Of a stretch of DNA of 64,000 nt, positions 42,260 through 52,124 are shown piece by piece. The stretch lies in contig JACGCN010000023.1 in NCBI GenBank assembly GCA_014905825.1, forward strand, positions 1-64,000, written 5' to 3'. The translations under genes and the position numbers were made by a program. This DNA is from Lyophyllum atratum (Eukaryota; Basidiomycota; Agaricomycetes; Agaricales; Lyophyllaceae). Every line of letters begins with the position of its first letter. Within the stretch, counting starts at the first letter, position 1. The notes beneath the pieces are model-generated. The model saw nothing but the letters and a program-made list of their open reading frames with translations. It ran no database searches and was not told where the DNA came from.

Positions 42260-42986
42260 ATGACCACTGTGCCTCCAGCAACACGGACTCCCTGCCACGA
42301 TCTTGAGCTGCCTGCGAGGACGACCATGGACTTCAAGGTCAGTCAAGATCCGTGGCCCCAGCGCTCTCACTGACGGCCGCGCTGCCCAGAGCCCTGATGG
42401 CGCCAATGCGCTGCAATCAACGCGCGATGAAGATGCGCCGCTAATGTGCGTCCACCCGGTCTCCAACATCCATGGTGGCAGATGTTCGCCGAAAGGAGTG
42501 CTCAAGAGGGGACACCCTTCAGCTGCTGGTACGATCCTGAGAAATCTCACTACCACTCACTCGCTGACGCACCGCACTGAGTAGCGGCCGACGCCAATCC
42601 TGCACCCACCAAACGCGATCGTCGCGACGGGAGCGACACGGAGTCCGCGTCGCCTAACCCGGGTGATGAGAGCAACTTCACCGCCCCGGCAGTCCACGCG
42701 CAACACACGAACGTGGGGGCCGCCGCGAACAACGTCTTGAGGCGACAGCCGTCCATGGGACGTATTGCGGTTAGCATTCGGTCCCAACTCAGTAAGTCCC
42801 CCCTGATCACGCCCACTCCCGCCTTACCCCCAGTGTTCCCCAGCTCAAGAACAGCACCATATCGTTGGGGACCTCCAACGCGAGTTTGAGTGCCTGCGAG
42901 AGGACATCGATGCCCTCAGAACCGACGTCGAAACTCTGAAACACCAGCGTAGTACAGGTGTCGACCGTTCGCCTCACCCGGTGTGA
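42260..42986 (+). CDS. Cassette gene B, copy 3 (B3)
   Basis: The start at 42260 (MTTVPPATRTPCHDLEL) lies downstream of the shared 'cttagtcatacaaatatccc' motif. A GTCAGT intron ends at gcccag and exon 2 reads SPDGANALQSTRDEDAPLM. After a GTACGA intron a basic patch (TKRDRRDGSD) and linker follow. The last exon has a shorter coiled coil (LREDIDALRTDVETLKHQ) and ends at 42986. No gene A precedes it, so this is a solitary copy. The shorter zipper may mean partial decay. Confidence 0.55.
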
Positions 42987-44720
42987 AACGCTCCCGGTCG
43001 CACACTGGGGAGCAATGGCGGCAGTGAGGGTACACCATGGACTCTTAGCGGTTACGGTTGCTCTCACAAATGATGAATATGGACTCCATTGACATTGGCG
43101 ACCACGACGACAGCAGGCAGTCCAAAACGCGCAGCGCCGGGGGTGCAGAGCGAGGCGACAATGCGTGGGTGAAAAGAGCGATCAAAATGCCAAATGACCC
43201 ATACGGCTGACTAAGCAAAACAGGCGAAAATGCATGGGTGAAAAGAGCGATCAAAATGCCAAATGACCCATACGGCTGACTAAGCAAAACAGGCGAAAAT
43301 GCATGGGTGAGAAGAGCGATCAAAATGCCAAATGACCCATACGGCTGACTAAGCAAAACAGGCGAAAATGCATGGGTGAAAAGAGCGATCAAAATGCCAT
43401 ATGACCCATACGGCTGAATAAGCAAAACCGCCTGCCCCCCGCCAAACCACTGCTGCAAAAAGCGAAAATGGGTGATGTAATGGACTGCTACCAATTACCG
43501 TTGCACTCAGAGATAATGAATATCGACTCCACTGACGGTGGCGACGCCGACCACAGCAGGCAGTCCAAAATGCGCAGCGCCGGGGGTGCAGAGCGAGGCG
43601 ACAATGCGTGGGTGAAAAGAGCGATCAAAATGCCAAATGACCCATACGGCTCACCAAGCAAAACCGCGGTGCAGAGCGCAGGCAGGCGAAAATGTGTGGG
43701 TGAAAAGAGCGATCAAAATGCCAAATGACCCATACGGCTGACTAAGCAAAACAGGCGAAAATGCATGGGTGAAAAGAGCGATCAAAATGCCAAATGACCC
43801 ATACGGCTGAATAAGCAAAACCGCCTGGCCCCCACGCGTTTGTATGACGCGCACACGCCTGTTTCTGACTCTATTCTATTTGCAGCTGCACTGGGAATTC
43901 TGAGGCGATGCCACCTTTAACATGGACACATGGTATAATGGTTATCACGCACGCTTTGTCTGCGACTTAGCGGGCGGTCCCCGGTTCAATTCCCGGGTGT
44001 GTCTTGGGTGTCTCGTTGATTTTTTTGTCCCAGAATGTATGCATCCTGCTCGTTCGTCTTCCAGCTCATCATGAAGAGCAAGGAGAGGGGGAATCGTGGC
44101 GGGGGTGCAGAGCGAGGCGACAATGCGTGGGTGAAAAGAGCGATCAAAATGCCAAATGACCCATACGGCTGAATAAGCAAAACAGGCGAAAATGAAAAGA
44201 GCGATCAAAATGCCAAATGACCCATACGGCTGAATAAGCAAAACCGCCTGCCCCCCGCCAAACCACTGCTGCAAAAAGCGAAAATGGGTGATGTAATGGA
44301 CTGCTACCAATTACCGTTGCACTCAGAGATAATGAATATCGACTCCACTGACGGTGGCGACGCCGACCACAGCAGGCAGTCCAAAATGCGCAACGCCGGG
44401 GGTGCAAAGCGAGGCGACAATGCGTGGGTGAAAAGAGCGATCAAAATGCCAAATGACCCATACGGCTGAATAAGCAAAACAGGCGAAAATGAAAAGAGCG
44501 ATCAAAATGCCAAATGACCCATACGGCTGAATAAGCAAAACAGGCGAAAATGAAAAGAGCGATCAAAATGCCAAATGACCCATACGGCTGAATACGCAAA
44601 ACCGCCTGCCCTCCGCCAAACCACTGCTGCAAAAAGCGAAAATGGGTGATGTAATGGACTGCTACCAATTACCGTTGCACTCAGAGATAATGAATATCGA
44701 CTCCACTGACGGTGGCGACA
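42987..44720. repeat. 66-bp tandem/dispersed repeat field
   Basis: Units carry 'gagcgatcaaaatgccaaat' and 'gacccatacggctga' followed by taagcaaaacaggcg. At least a dozen copies occur singly or in runs (for example 43160-43420). A larger block with 'ccattgacattggcgacc' relatives recurs at about 43075, 43500, 44330 and 44690. Confidence 0.85.
43924..44004 (+). tRNA. tRNA-like sequence, copy 3 (anticodon uncertain)
   Basis: The 81-nt sequence matches the copies at 23399 and 25395 but is on the other strand and in a different repeat. The A box is closer to consensus (TGGTATAATGG) and the B box reads GGTTCAATTCC. The 7-bp acceptor stem is kept, while the anticodon stem has a C-C mismatch. Conservation of pol III boxes over the anticodon arm suggests a SINE-like element. 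Confidence 0.5.
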
Positions 44721-45112
44721 CCGACGACGCACCGCTAACACATACAGCGCAAGTGCGGGGTTTCCATTGACACACGAAAATGAAAAATACAAAGATTGAA
44801 AAAAAAATGGTCATGGCGGCAACACATACATCAACGGACGTCCCTTTCCTGGCCTGCGCGGTGTGACCTTTGACACTTGAAAATGAAAAAAATTACTAAA
44901 AGTGGTCACTAACCCTAAAGTGGTCGTCGCCGAGGACAATGGCGGCGGGGACTGCACTCACAACGGCAAACACCTCACAAGGACCGACCACTCGTGCGGG
45001 ACCGGGGTCACCTGCTGGACGCTGGAAAATGAGAGAAAACAAACCAAAAATCGTGGCCGCCGCCGGCGACTACGGGGGCGACGGACCAGGCGACGGGTAT
45101 AACATTCGCAGA
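44721..45112. other. Spacer, no gene seen
   Basis: Contains tgaaaaaaa-type tracts and diverged copies of the 39.6-kb spacer. No gene is seen. Confidence 0.4.
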
Positions 45113-45608
45113 GGCGGCGACCGCACCTTATACACGTCGGATGGAAAAAGACGGGGCTTGCGATTTCCAATTTAGACGAAAGATTCGCACGGAGGTCGTC
45201 GCCATAAAGAACGACGTCTAGCGGGCTCATTTCTTCGCGGTTCCCCGCGGTGCAAGCGGAACCGCAGACGGTTCCCCCTCCCCGAGGCCGTGGAGGGTGC
45301 ACCGCTGCGCGGTGCGGTGGGTGCTTCCCTGTGCGGCACAGGGAAGGAAGAATATGGATAGGCGGCGACCGCACCTTATACACGTCGGATGGAAAAAGAC
45401 GGGGCTTGCGATTTCCAATTTAGACGAAAGATTCGCACGGAGGTCGTCGCCATAAAGAACGACGTCTAGCGGGCTCATTTCTTCGCGGTTCCCCGCGGTG
45501 CAAGCGGAACCGCAGACGGTTCCCCCTCCCCGAGGCCGTGGAGGGTGCACCGCTGCGCGGTGCGGTGGGTGCTTCCCTGTGCGGCACAGGGAAGGAAGAA
45601 TATGGATA
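45113..45608. repeat. Second hairpin-chain repeat, copies 2 and 3 in tandem
   Basis: Two 248-bp units (45113-45360 and 45361-45608) contain the same hairpin chain as 39906-40089, preceded by 'ggcggcgaccgcacctta'. They are virtually identical to each other. The right edge cuts into a PHD-protein remnant at about 45610. Confidence 0.9.
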
Positions 45609-45609
45609 G

Positions 45610-45828
45610 GAGCATTGCTTGGCTAGCCTACCCATAGTTCGTGGCCGTACTTCTAATGCAGGATCATGTGCTGGAAATGGGTCCATTGTCAGCCGGGTGA
45701 AGGTATGGCTGGCGGAAGATGCGCTCCCAGAGGATTGGCGGGCTAGGATTGGGAAGACTGTTGTTAGACAGTTGTTAGGAAGGGATTGGGTGAAGTACTC
45801 GTGCCCAAATTGCGACAACGACATATAG
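45610..45828 (+). pseudogene. C-terminal remnant of a BAH-PHD-type protein
   Basis: The frame LPIVRGRTSNAGS, VKVWLAEDALPEDWRARIG and WVKYSCPNC aligns with the C-terminus of the BAH-PHD protein at 12880-14010 (GWLEEDKLPDNWRERLG, YQCPTC). Everything upstream, including the BAH part and most of the PHD finger, is replaced by the hairpin-chain repeat. It lies 280 bp upstream of TET/JBP copy 2 on the same strand. Confidence 0.8.
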
Positions 45829-45919
45829 ACCACTTCATACAGGGTTATCTTAGGGTTTATGCATATTAATATTAATCCAGATAGGCAGTAGCTATATGAT
45901 TAACAGATCGCTGTGAAGC

Positions 45920-46030
45920 ATGAGATGTGCGACATGCGACATGCGACATGCGACATGCGACATGCGACATGCGACATGCGACATGCGACATGCGACATGC
46001 GACATGCGACACGTGACATGCGACATGCAA
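45920..46030. repeat. (catgcga)n satellite upstream of TET/JBP copy 2
   Basis: About 14 near-perfect 7-bp units (gacatgc). The same unit in the same orientation follows the gene at 48070-48145. Confidence 0.95.
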
Positions 46031-46105
46031 CTTGCCGCTTGCCCTATTTTCACATGATTCAAAATTCTTATAAATTCCACCTGCCCCTTTAACAGTTATC
46101 CATCG

Positions 46106-47970
46106 ATGTCTACCAACAATGAACGCCTATGGACTGTGGACGCTAAAACTGGCAAGAAGAGAAAGGTTTGTCATTTCCACCATTAGCCTGTAACATACTA
46201 TTAACTCTGCCTGAATCAGCGGACCGTCCCCGAGTTGCGCAAGGAGCTGCCGGTATTTATTATTCCAGCCCCAGTTTGAGGGATCTAATGTATTATGCCA
46301 GGCGTTGCTTACCTCTGACAATGTTCCTGTACCAGACATAGCCAGGTTCACATCCGACACTATCTCGACCGGGAAACGAGTTCGCAGTGAACAGGCGCGG
46401 ATCAACAGGACGATAAACGCAGCGCGCCTCAAGGCGAAACATTTCATGACCTACGCCGATAAATTCAAAGTTCCGGACTTATCGATCGACGACCTTTCAG
46501 ACAAAGTCCCCAGCGGACCACTCCAGGAGATCTGCGATGATTTCTTAGGCCCCAGCCATCCTGCGCAAGTTTTCTCAGCCCAATATTTTGACAAGAACGA
46601 CAAGCCTCTATTTTTTTATCTTGCGAGGAGGCGCAGGCGTGAAAAGGAAACCAAGGTTCGTCTTGATTTTGTGCGTGGCATGTTTCCCTTGTTCATATTT
46701 TCATTTCAAGGTGAAGGACTGGTCCAAGCAGTACAAACACAGATCCGAGGCGCATCTTCAAAAACTTCTCAAAAAGGGAGAGAAGATTACACACGACGGT
46801 CTTCCGGTGAGTATCGGACAGATTTCTGTAGTGTTTTTTCTAGGCTGAAGCGCACAACCACAGGCGGAGCAAGTTGCAAAATACCATGAAGTCGTTCAGC
46901 GATATGCCGCCTCCGTACAGCCCAATATTTCCTTCAAAGATCAGCGCCACCTTCTCAACGACCCGAACCCCCGTGTAATGCGCTACAAGATAGGAATCCC
47001 AGAGAATCAGTCCAACAACGCCGAACAGGATCATGAGAACGACGGCGATGAGAACAAGGAAAACGACAACGGGATGGACATCGACGAGGATGATGATAAT
47101 GAGGACGAGGATGACGATGGTGAGTACCAGGATGACGATGGTGAGTACCTCGATCAAGAAGACGAGTACACCGAGGAGGTCGGGGAAGATGATTACGAGG
47201 ATGAAGACCAGAACGAGAATCAGACTGGTGGTGCTGTCCAGGATGATGGCAGTGATTATGAGCAAGAGCGGTGTGGAGTCTACCATCTTGTTCACGGCTG
47301 GACGCAGAAAGGCAATGTTTCAAAGGTGCGTTGCATTTTCTACTCTTTTTTGTACCGCATTAATTTTTTTAAGGGTCTTTTTCTCTCCCACAACATGACG
47401 GGAAGTGGGTCGGCTCTCGCAGGAGCTGAATTATATTTTAGAAACACACGCGTCATGGCTGGCTGCCTCGCTGCGATCTTCGAGGTAGTGTACCCGACAG
47501 TTTACAAGACTTACAAAGCTGCATTCGACGCAGGTGTCTGGGTACCAGAGGACCCAGGGCCATGGTTGGGTCGTGCAATTGTTTATAAATTGCAAGTCTA
47601 CCTTCACTGCGACACTGGTGACAACGGTCCCGCCGCAAGCTTTCCGTGTGGTTATTTCGAAGGAGGAGAGATGCTCATCCCTCAGTTGCGTGCTAAGTTC
47701 CGGTGAGTAAATGCAGCACTTTGCACCACGGTGTACGCTGACTTGTATAGCTACAACCCTGGTGATATTTGCATATTCCAGGCCTGCAAAATCTTCCATG
47801 CAGTCGCCCGATGGACCCCGAAGCCTATGGTGGAGGGAGATGTTCTCACACCTGGTCGGATCAGCACCGTATTTTTCTGCCCGAAGAACAGTATCCACCA
47901 GCTGAAAGATAAGCCACCTGGGTGGGCGAAAGAGAGAGATTATGGCCGCTGGCCATCTCCCGGCTTGTAG
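46106..47970 (+). CDS. TET/JBP-like 2OG-Fe(II) dioxygenase, copy 2
   Basis: Seven exons fit: 46106-46165, 46220-46252, 46302-46655, 46711-46806, 46864-47325, 47374-47702, 47751-47970, about 517 residues. The iron-binding HxD is in YLHCDTGDNG (His 413, Asp 415), the distal His in KIFHAVARW (about 461) and the 2-oxoglutarate-binding Arg in TPGRISTVFF (about 481). It is therefore probably active on methylated pyrimidines in DNA, as known for the family. It differs from copy 1 by a long Asp/Glu-rich insert (about residues 225-300) just before the catalytic core. The last two exons are the same lengths as in copy 1. It is bracketed by a 7-bp satellite, preceded by a PHD remnant and followed by a repeat shared with the ParB-like gene. 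Confidence 0.85.
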
Positions 47971-48069
47971 TGTATCAAATTCAATGTATTGATCGTCAGA
48001 TTGAATCATCATCATCTTCTTATTGTGAGCAATAAAGATGCGAGATGGGAGATGTGAGATGCGATGTGC

Positions 48070-48145
48070 GAGCTGCGAACGACATGCGACGTGCGACATG
48101 CGACATGCGACATGCGACATGCGACATGCGACATGCGACATGCGA
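48070..48145. repeat. (catgcga)n satellite downstream of TET/JBP copy 2
   Basis: About eight units match the upstream satellite. They are preceded by degenerate units (gagatgggagatgtgagatg), as if the array were decaying at its inner edge. Confidence 0.9.
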
Positions 48146-48584
48146 CCGGCCTATACTGAAAAAAGCTATCATCCAACATCTATACCAAGCCAGCAGCATA
48201 GTATATTCATATTAGTATAGGCTAGAACAAGGAAAGGATGTACGAAAGTTGTATTGAGCGGACTTTGATATTTTTGATGTCTGCCCCGTCTCCCCATCAA
48301 CCCCGCCCACTTCATGGCCACATAGCTCCACAACGCGACCGCCAATCTCTTAGCTCTTTTGCACATGAGTTTATGTATATATAAGCTTTCATATGGCACC
48401 CCAATCACCCCCGAAAAATGGTTTTGAATTTATAAATATACTCTTATACAGGTGGATATAATGCTGCGCTGATGTTTGTGGACAGGAGGGAGTTGGCCCA
48501 AGGGGCGCTCGTGCACAAATAGGGCGGCTAAATCTAACGATCGGTCCCCCCCCGACTTCCCCAAGGATCTTTACATTTCTCTCC
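48146..48584. repeat. Dispersed ~130-bp repeat, copy 2, and flank
   Basis: Positions 48327-48455 match 26677-26806. In the minus strand they encode LYKSIFINSKPFFGGD, similar to the C-terminal LYKSTLIYKYQNFGD of the ParB-like protein. The region may therefore be the last trace of a second ParB-like gene. No other gene is seen. Confidence 0.6.
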
Positions 48585-49385
48585 ATGGACTCCGTGAACA
48601 CTGCTTTCAACATGGAGGATTTTTTATTGGAGTTGCTCATGCATCTGGACGTCCACGCTTCAATGTCTCTTTCCCGCCTGTCGTGGGCGTGTCGTCGTGC
48701 GGCCCACCGGCACGTGGTGGGCGTTTGCAAGAAGGCGCTGAGGATGTATTTCTCAGAGGATGGTCAGTGAGATTGTGGGTTGTATTGGACAGCTACTCAT
48801 CTGCGTGACGTAGACGTGTCGTCGACGTTTTGGTCCACACTAGATCGCATTGGAGGCGTGGTGGCAGGATCGACGTGTCTCGCCGTCTTTCAGGCGCAGG
48901 CAAGGCGCCGATGGACCCCAGGTGACTTGAACGTTATCATCCCGCACGGCACATTGGAGGAGCTTGCCGGCTTCTTGTACCCATGCGGCGCCACGCGGCG
49001 GACGGGGGTCGTCATGCCGGCGTATGCGGAGACGACTCGGTCTTACACGCTCTTCTGCTTACCTGCAAACAACCGGGTGGTTGCCGTCGCAGAGAGTTTG
49101 ACAGCATCACCGCTATTCGTCGCTCTCGACGGAGGTTCGACCGCGCTAATGAACGTCATGACCGGCAGGAGCTTCACGACCTTCTATCCGCATTTGACTT
49201 CCGCCGCTCTCGCCGTCGTTGGATTTCTGCACACGACGAGCTTGGAACGTGCACGTCATTCGGTCATGGATGTGAACTTGGTTGAACCCAGTCAGCTGTG
49301 GGCTCTGCGTGGACGGTGTGGCTGGGAATGCGGGGCGATACAGCGTCGGGTCAGGGGAGGGCGAGGGATAGGTACGCTCGTATAG
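48585..49385 (+). CDS. F-box-like protein
   Basis: Exons 48585-48762 and 48814-49385 join in frame across a 51-nt intron (GTCAGT...GACGTAG). The N-terminus (MEDFLLELLMHLDVHASMSL, then SWACRRAAHRHV) fits an F-box-like helix pair. The body contains FWSTLDRIGGVVAGSTCLAV, WTPGDLNVIIPHGTLEELAGF and SFTTFYPHLTSAALAV, a pattern I associate with a large agaricomycete F-box-like family. A further 3' exon may begin after 49390 (GEGSYCMGFAW). The gene tail is duplicated in degraded form downstream. Confidence 0.55.
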
Positions 49386-51110
49386 AATGCAGACGCGCCT
49401 GGAGGCCTGTGTCTGGAGAAGGCTCCTATTGTATGGGGTTTGCTTGGAGTTTGCAAGAATCCGCGGTGCGAATTTCGGGAAAGGCGCCGCAGCGCGCGCT
49501 TGCGCGAGGATTGGAACTAGGGACAGGTACGGCGTGCCCGTCCATCGCTGATTCTAAACTAACTGTTTCACACAGCCAAAGGGTGCGGCTGAATGTAGAT
49601 CATTTGGGGTACAACAATGTATTAGGTGTACAGCTACGATTCAAGGTTTTCACTTCCAACGGGGCGTAGACGAACGACGATCTTGAGAGACCGGAGCGTG
49701 TTCTGCACCTCAAGGCAGACGCCGGAACCTGTTAAGGACATGTCGGTTACGCATAGTCTGCGGGAGAGGGGCGTCACTGACTCTGCAGGTCAACGATGTG
49801 AACCATGGTCCCTCGGGCGGACGAAATGTTCAATGTCGCAACATTGGATACGAACGCTGGTCGGGATGAGTATGGGTAACGCCCGGTAAAATCGTGCACA
49901 CCTGTTTGAATGGAAACGTTGGCCGTTAAACTTGAGGTGACCTCTACCTTGACAGGGGCGGCCTGAGAGTCGTCCCCAAGGACGAAATCAAAAGCTTCGT
50001 TCCTCGGGTGGCGTTCCTGAAGCCCGACGTCGGATACTGACAATGAAAGTCAGCAAGGAAGACAGGAGCCGGAGTCGATGTACGCGCCACGGCCACGACG
50101 GCCATTGTCAGCGAAGGGGGCATAGGAGCATCGTTCATGGTGGACAGCGACGAAAGACGGATTTCAGGGGGGGTCTCAGGGTGGCTGGGTGGGGGGCAAG
50201 TTCGGAAACGCATGTCAGCCGCGCAATCAACTGTTTGCGTGGGTCACGATCGCTATTCCTATTAATGGGTCCCCTATACTAATGCCACCCGGAACAGGAG
50301 GCACGCTGGGAAGGGAGGACGTCACTCGGCGAGCTCGGAATCGCACGTCATTCGGTCGTGGATGCGGGGTTGGGGCGCGCTGGCGCAAGGCTTGGAAGTC
50401 GGGAGAGGTTCGGTGTGCCCGACCATCCCTCCTCATAAACTGACTGTTTCGCACAGCCAAAGGATGCGGCTGAGTTGTAGGTCATGCGGGGTACAACAAT
50501 GAATTATGTCTACAGTTACGATTGAGGGTGTTCACCTCCAACGGGGCGTAGCCGAACGACGATCGTGAGCGACCGAAGCGTGTTCTGCGCCTCAAGCAGA
50601 CGCCGGAACCTGTTAGGAGAAAGTCGGTTACGCATGGTCTGCGGGAGGGTGGCGTCACTAAGTCTGCAGGTCAACGATGTGAAGCATGGTCCCTCGCGCG
50701 GACGAGATGTTCTTCCCATTCTACGATAACGCTTGCAGTGCTCGCCAAGAAATAGCGCCGTGGCTGAAGCTCACCAAGGCCAAAACGGCCATTATGATCA
50801 AAGGGGACGCGGTGCTTCTTGTGAAAAATGATCCACGCCGACCGCCAACTGGTGGCACAGGCGCCGTCGTGACAACACGTTTCTTGATTTCGGAAAGGGA
50901 TGTCAGCCGCGGAATCAAGTCGTTCCATGGGTCACGACGGCCATTGTTATTAACGCGTCCCCTATACTAATGCTACTACTCAGACAGCAGGCACGCTGAG
51001 AAGGGGGACGTCACTCGTATTGAATCTCAATCATCGGGCGAGTACTCTTCTAATGGATGGTCAGTTAAACTGACTGCAATGTTCAACTCCAGCAAACTCA
51101 CCCGAGCGAC
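49386..51110. repeat. Degraded tandem duplications of the F-box-like gene tail
   Basis: Segments at about 49228-49720 reappear at about 50310-50720 ('cacgtcattcggtc', 'ggtacaacaatg', 'agcgtgttctgc', 'cagacgccggaacctgtta'). Another pair is 50200-50330 and 50890-51010 ('cccctatactaatgc'). Frames are broken throughout. No intact gene is seen. Confidence 0.7.
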
Positions 51111-52124
51111 CTACAGCTCCGCCGCTTCCCTCCATCGCCTGAGGTCGAAATGCGCCGGCAGTCCTTTCCAGACCTCCCTTCGTCCGGAAAAATGGAGGTT
51201 TTTCGCATGCCTCTCACACGCCGAGCACATGCGATCGTTCCAGCTCGCGTCCCACATTTGCAACGCCCGAATAGGTCGATCACTGTGCTCGACCTCGATG
51301 AGTGTCTGTGCAACAAATTCTTGGCAAACATCGGTAGTGCCACATCCCTCCACTGGAATCTGTCCGCGGTGCAGCCACCTCAACGTAAACAACCTCTGTG
51401 TGATCAGCAGCCGGTGGATGGCCACTGTGCACACTTGTTGCTGTTTGGTAGTCAGCCGCGCCTGCGTACCGTTCGAACGCCTAATGCCAGAGAGTCTGTC
51501 ACCCTGTGTCAACTGACGTCAGCCGGAAACCGAGCAGTGGTGGCCGTGGCACGTACGAGACTATAGATGCAACAGATTCGGTACAGCAACGTCGGTTTCG
51601 CCGTATACAGGTCGAACTCGTAGGCGAAGTCGAGGAGGTCGAATTCGATACCCGCTGTCCAAGTGATGACCTTGAACGGTGCGACGCAAGCGACGTCCCA
51701 CTGCGTCAGGTCCGGGGGAAATTCCGTCGCCACGATCAATGACATGGCGTCGAACAAGCTTGGGTCATACTTGCGACCCATGTAAAACAGAGAGCGCAAG
51801 ACGTCGAGAGCGATCGGTGTCCTCGGGGCGCTGAACGTCAACGTCAGTGGTGAATGAAGCCGTGTGTCGTGCGGCTTACAAGTTGTAGACGTGGTCCACG
51901 TAACGCAAAAGATCCTGGCCGTCGTCGCTCAAAACGAGGACTGTCAATGCGCCAGGCGGGCGTCTAGGAGAGTTTCGCAGTATAGGGCCCAACACATCGG
52001 AGCCACGCACGAACACGTCCTCATCGACCTGGACCGCCACCGAGCCAGCACGTACGATGATGTTGCGGGCGGAAGACAAAGGGCAAAGTGTGAGAGGGAG
52101 CATCGGCGTGTTTTTCGAAGGCAT
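51111..52124 (-). CDS. BTB/POZ domain protein
   Basis: Exons 52124-51880, 51830-51557 and 51503-51111 encode about 303 residues. The BTB core shows NIIVRAGSVAVQVDEDVF, VLVLSDDGQDLLRYVDHVYN and, after the first intron, LRSLFYMGRKYDPSLFDA. The C-terminal half has WDASWNDRMCSACERHAK and WKGLPAHFDL, typical of the many agaricomycete BTB proteins. BTB domains mediate dimerisation and often CUL3 binding, which is not shown here. Introns of 49 and 53 nt use GTAAGC and GTACGT donors. The N-terminus is short, so an upstream start is possible. Confidence 0.75.

Noticed and set aside
31385..42986. Families A and B as mating-type homeodomain pair
   Set aside because: No homeodomain WFxNxR motif is present and the genes are in tandem rather than divergent.
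39770..45550. Conserved minus-strand frame across the hairpin-chain element (GREEMSPLDVV-like)
   Set aside because: Conservation is explained by near-identical repeat copies. The frame crosses paired stems and has no consistent start.
46840..47323. Minus-strand frames rich in Ile/Val or His/Arg
   Set aside because: They are antisense to the acidic segment of TET/JBP copy 2.
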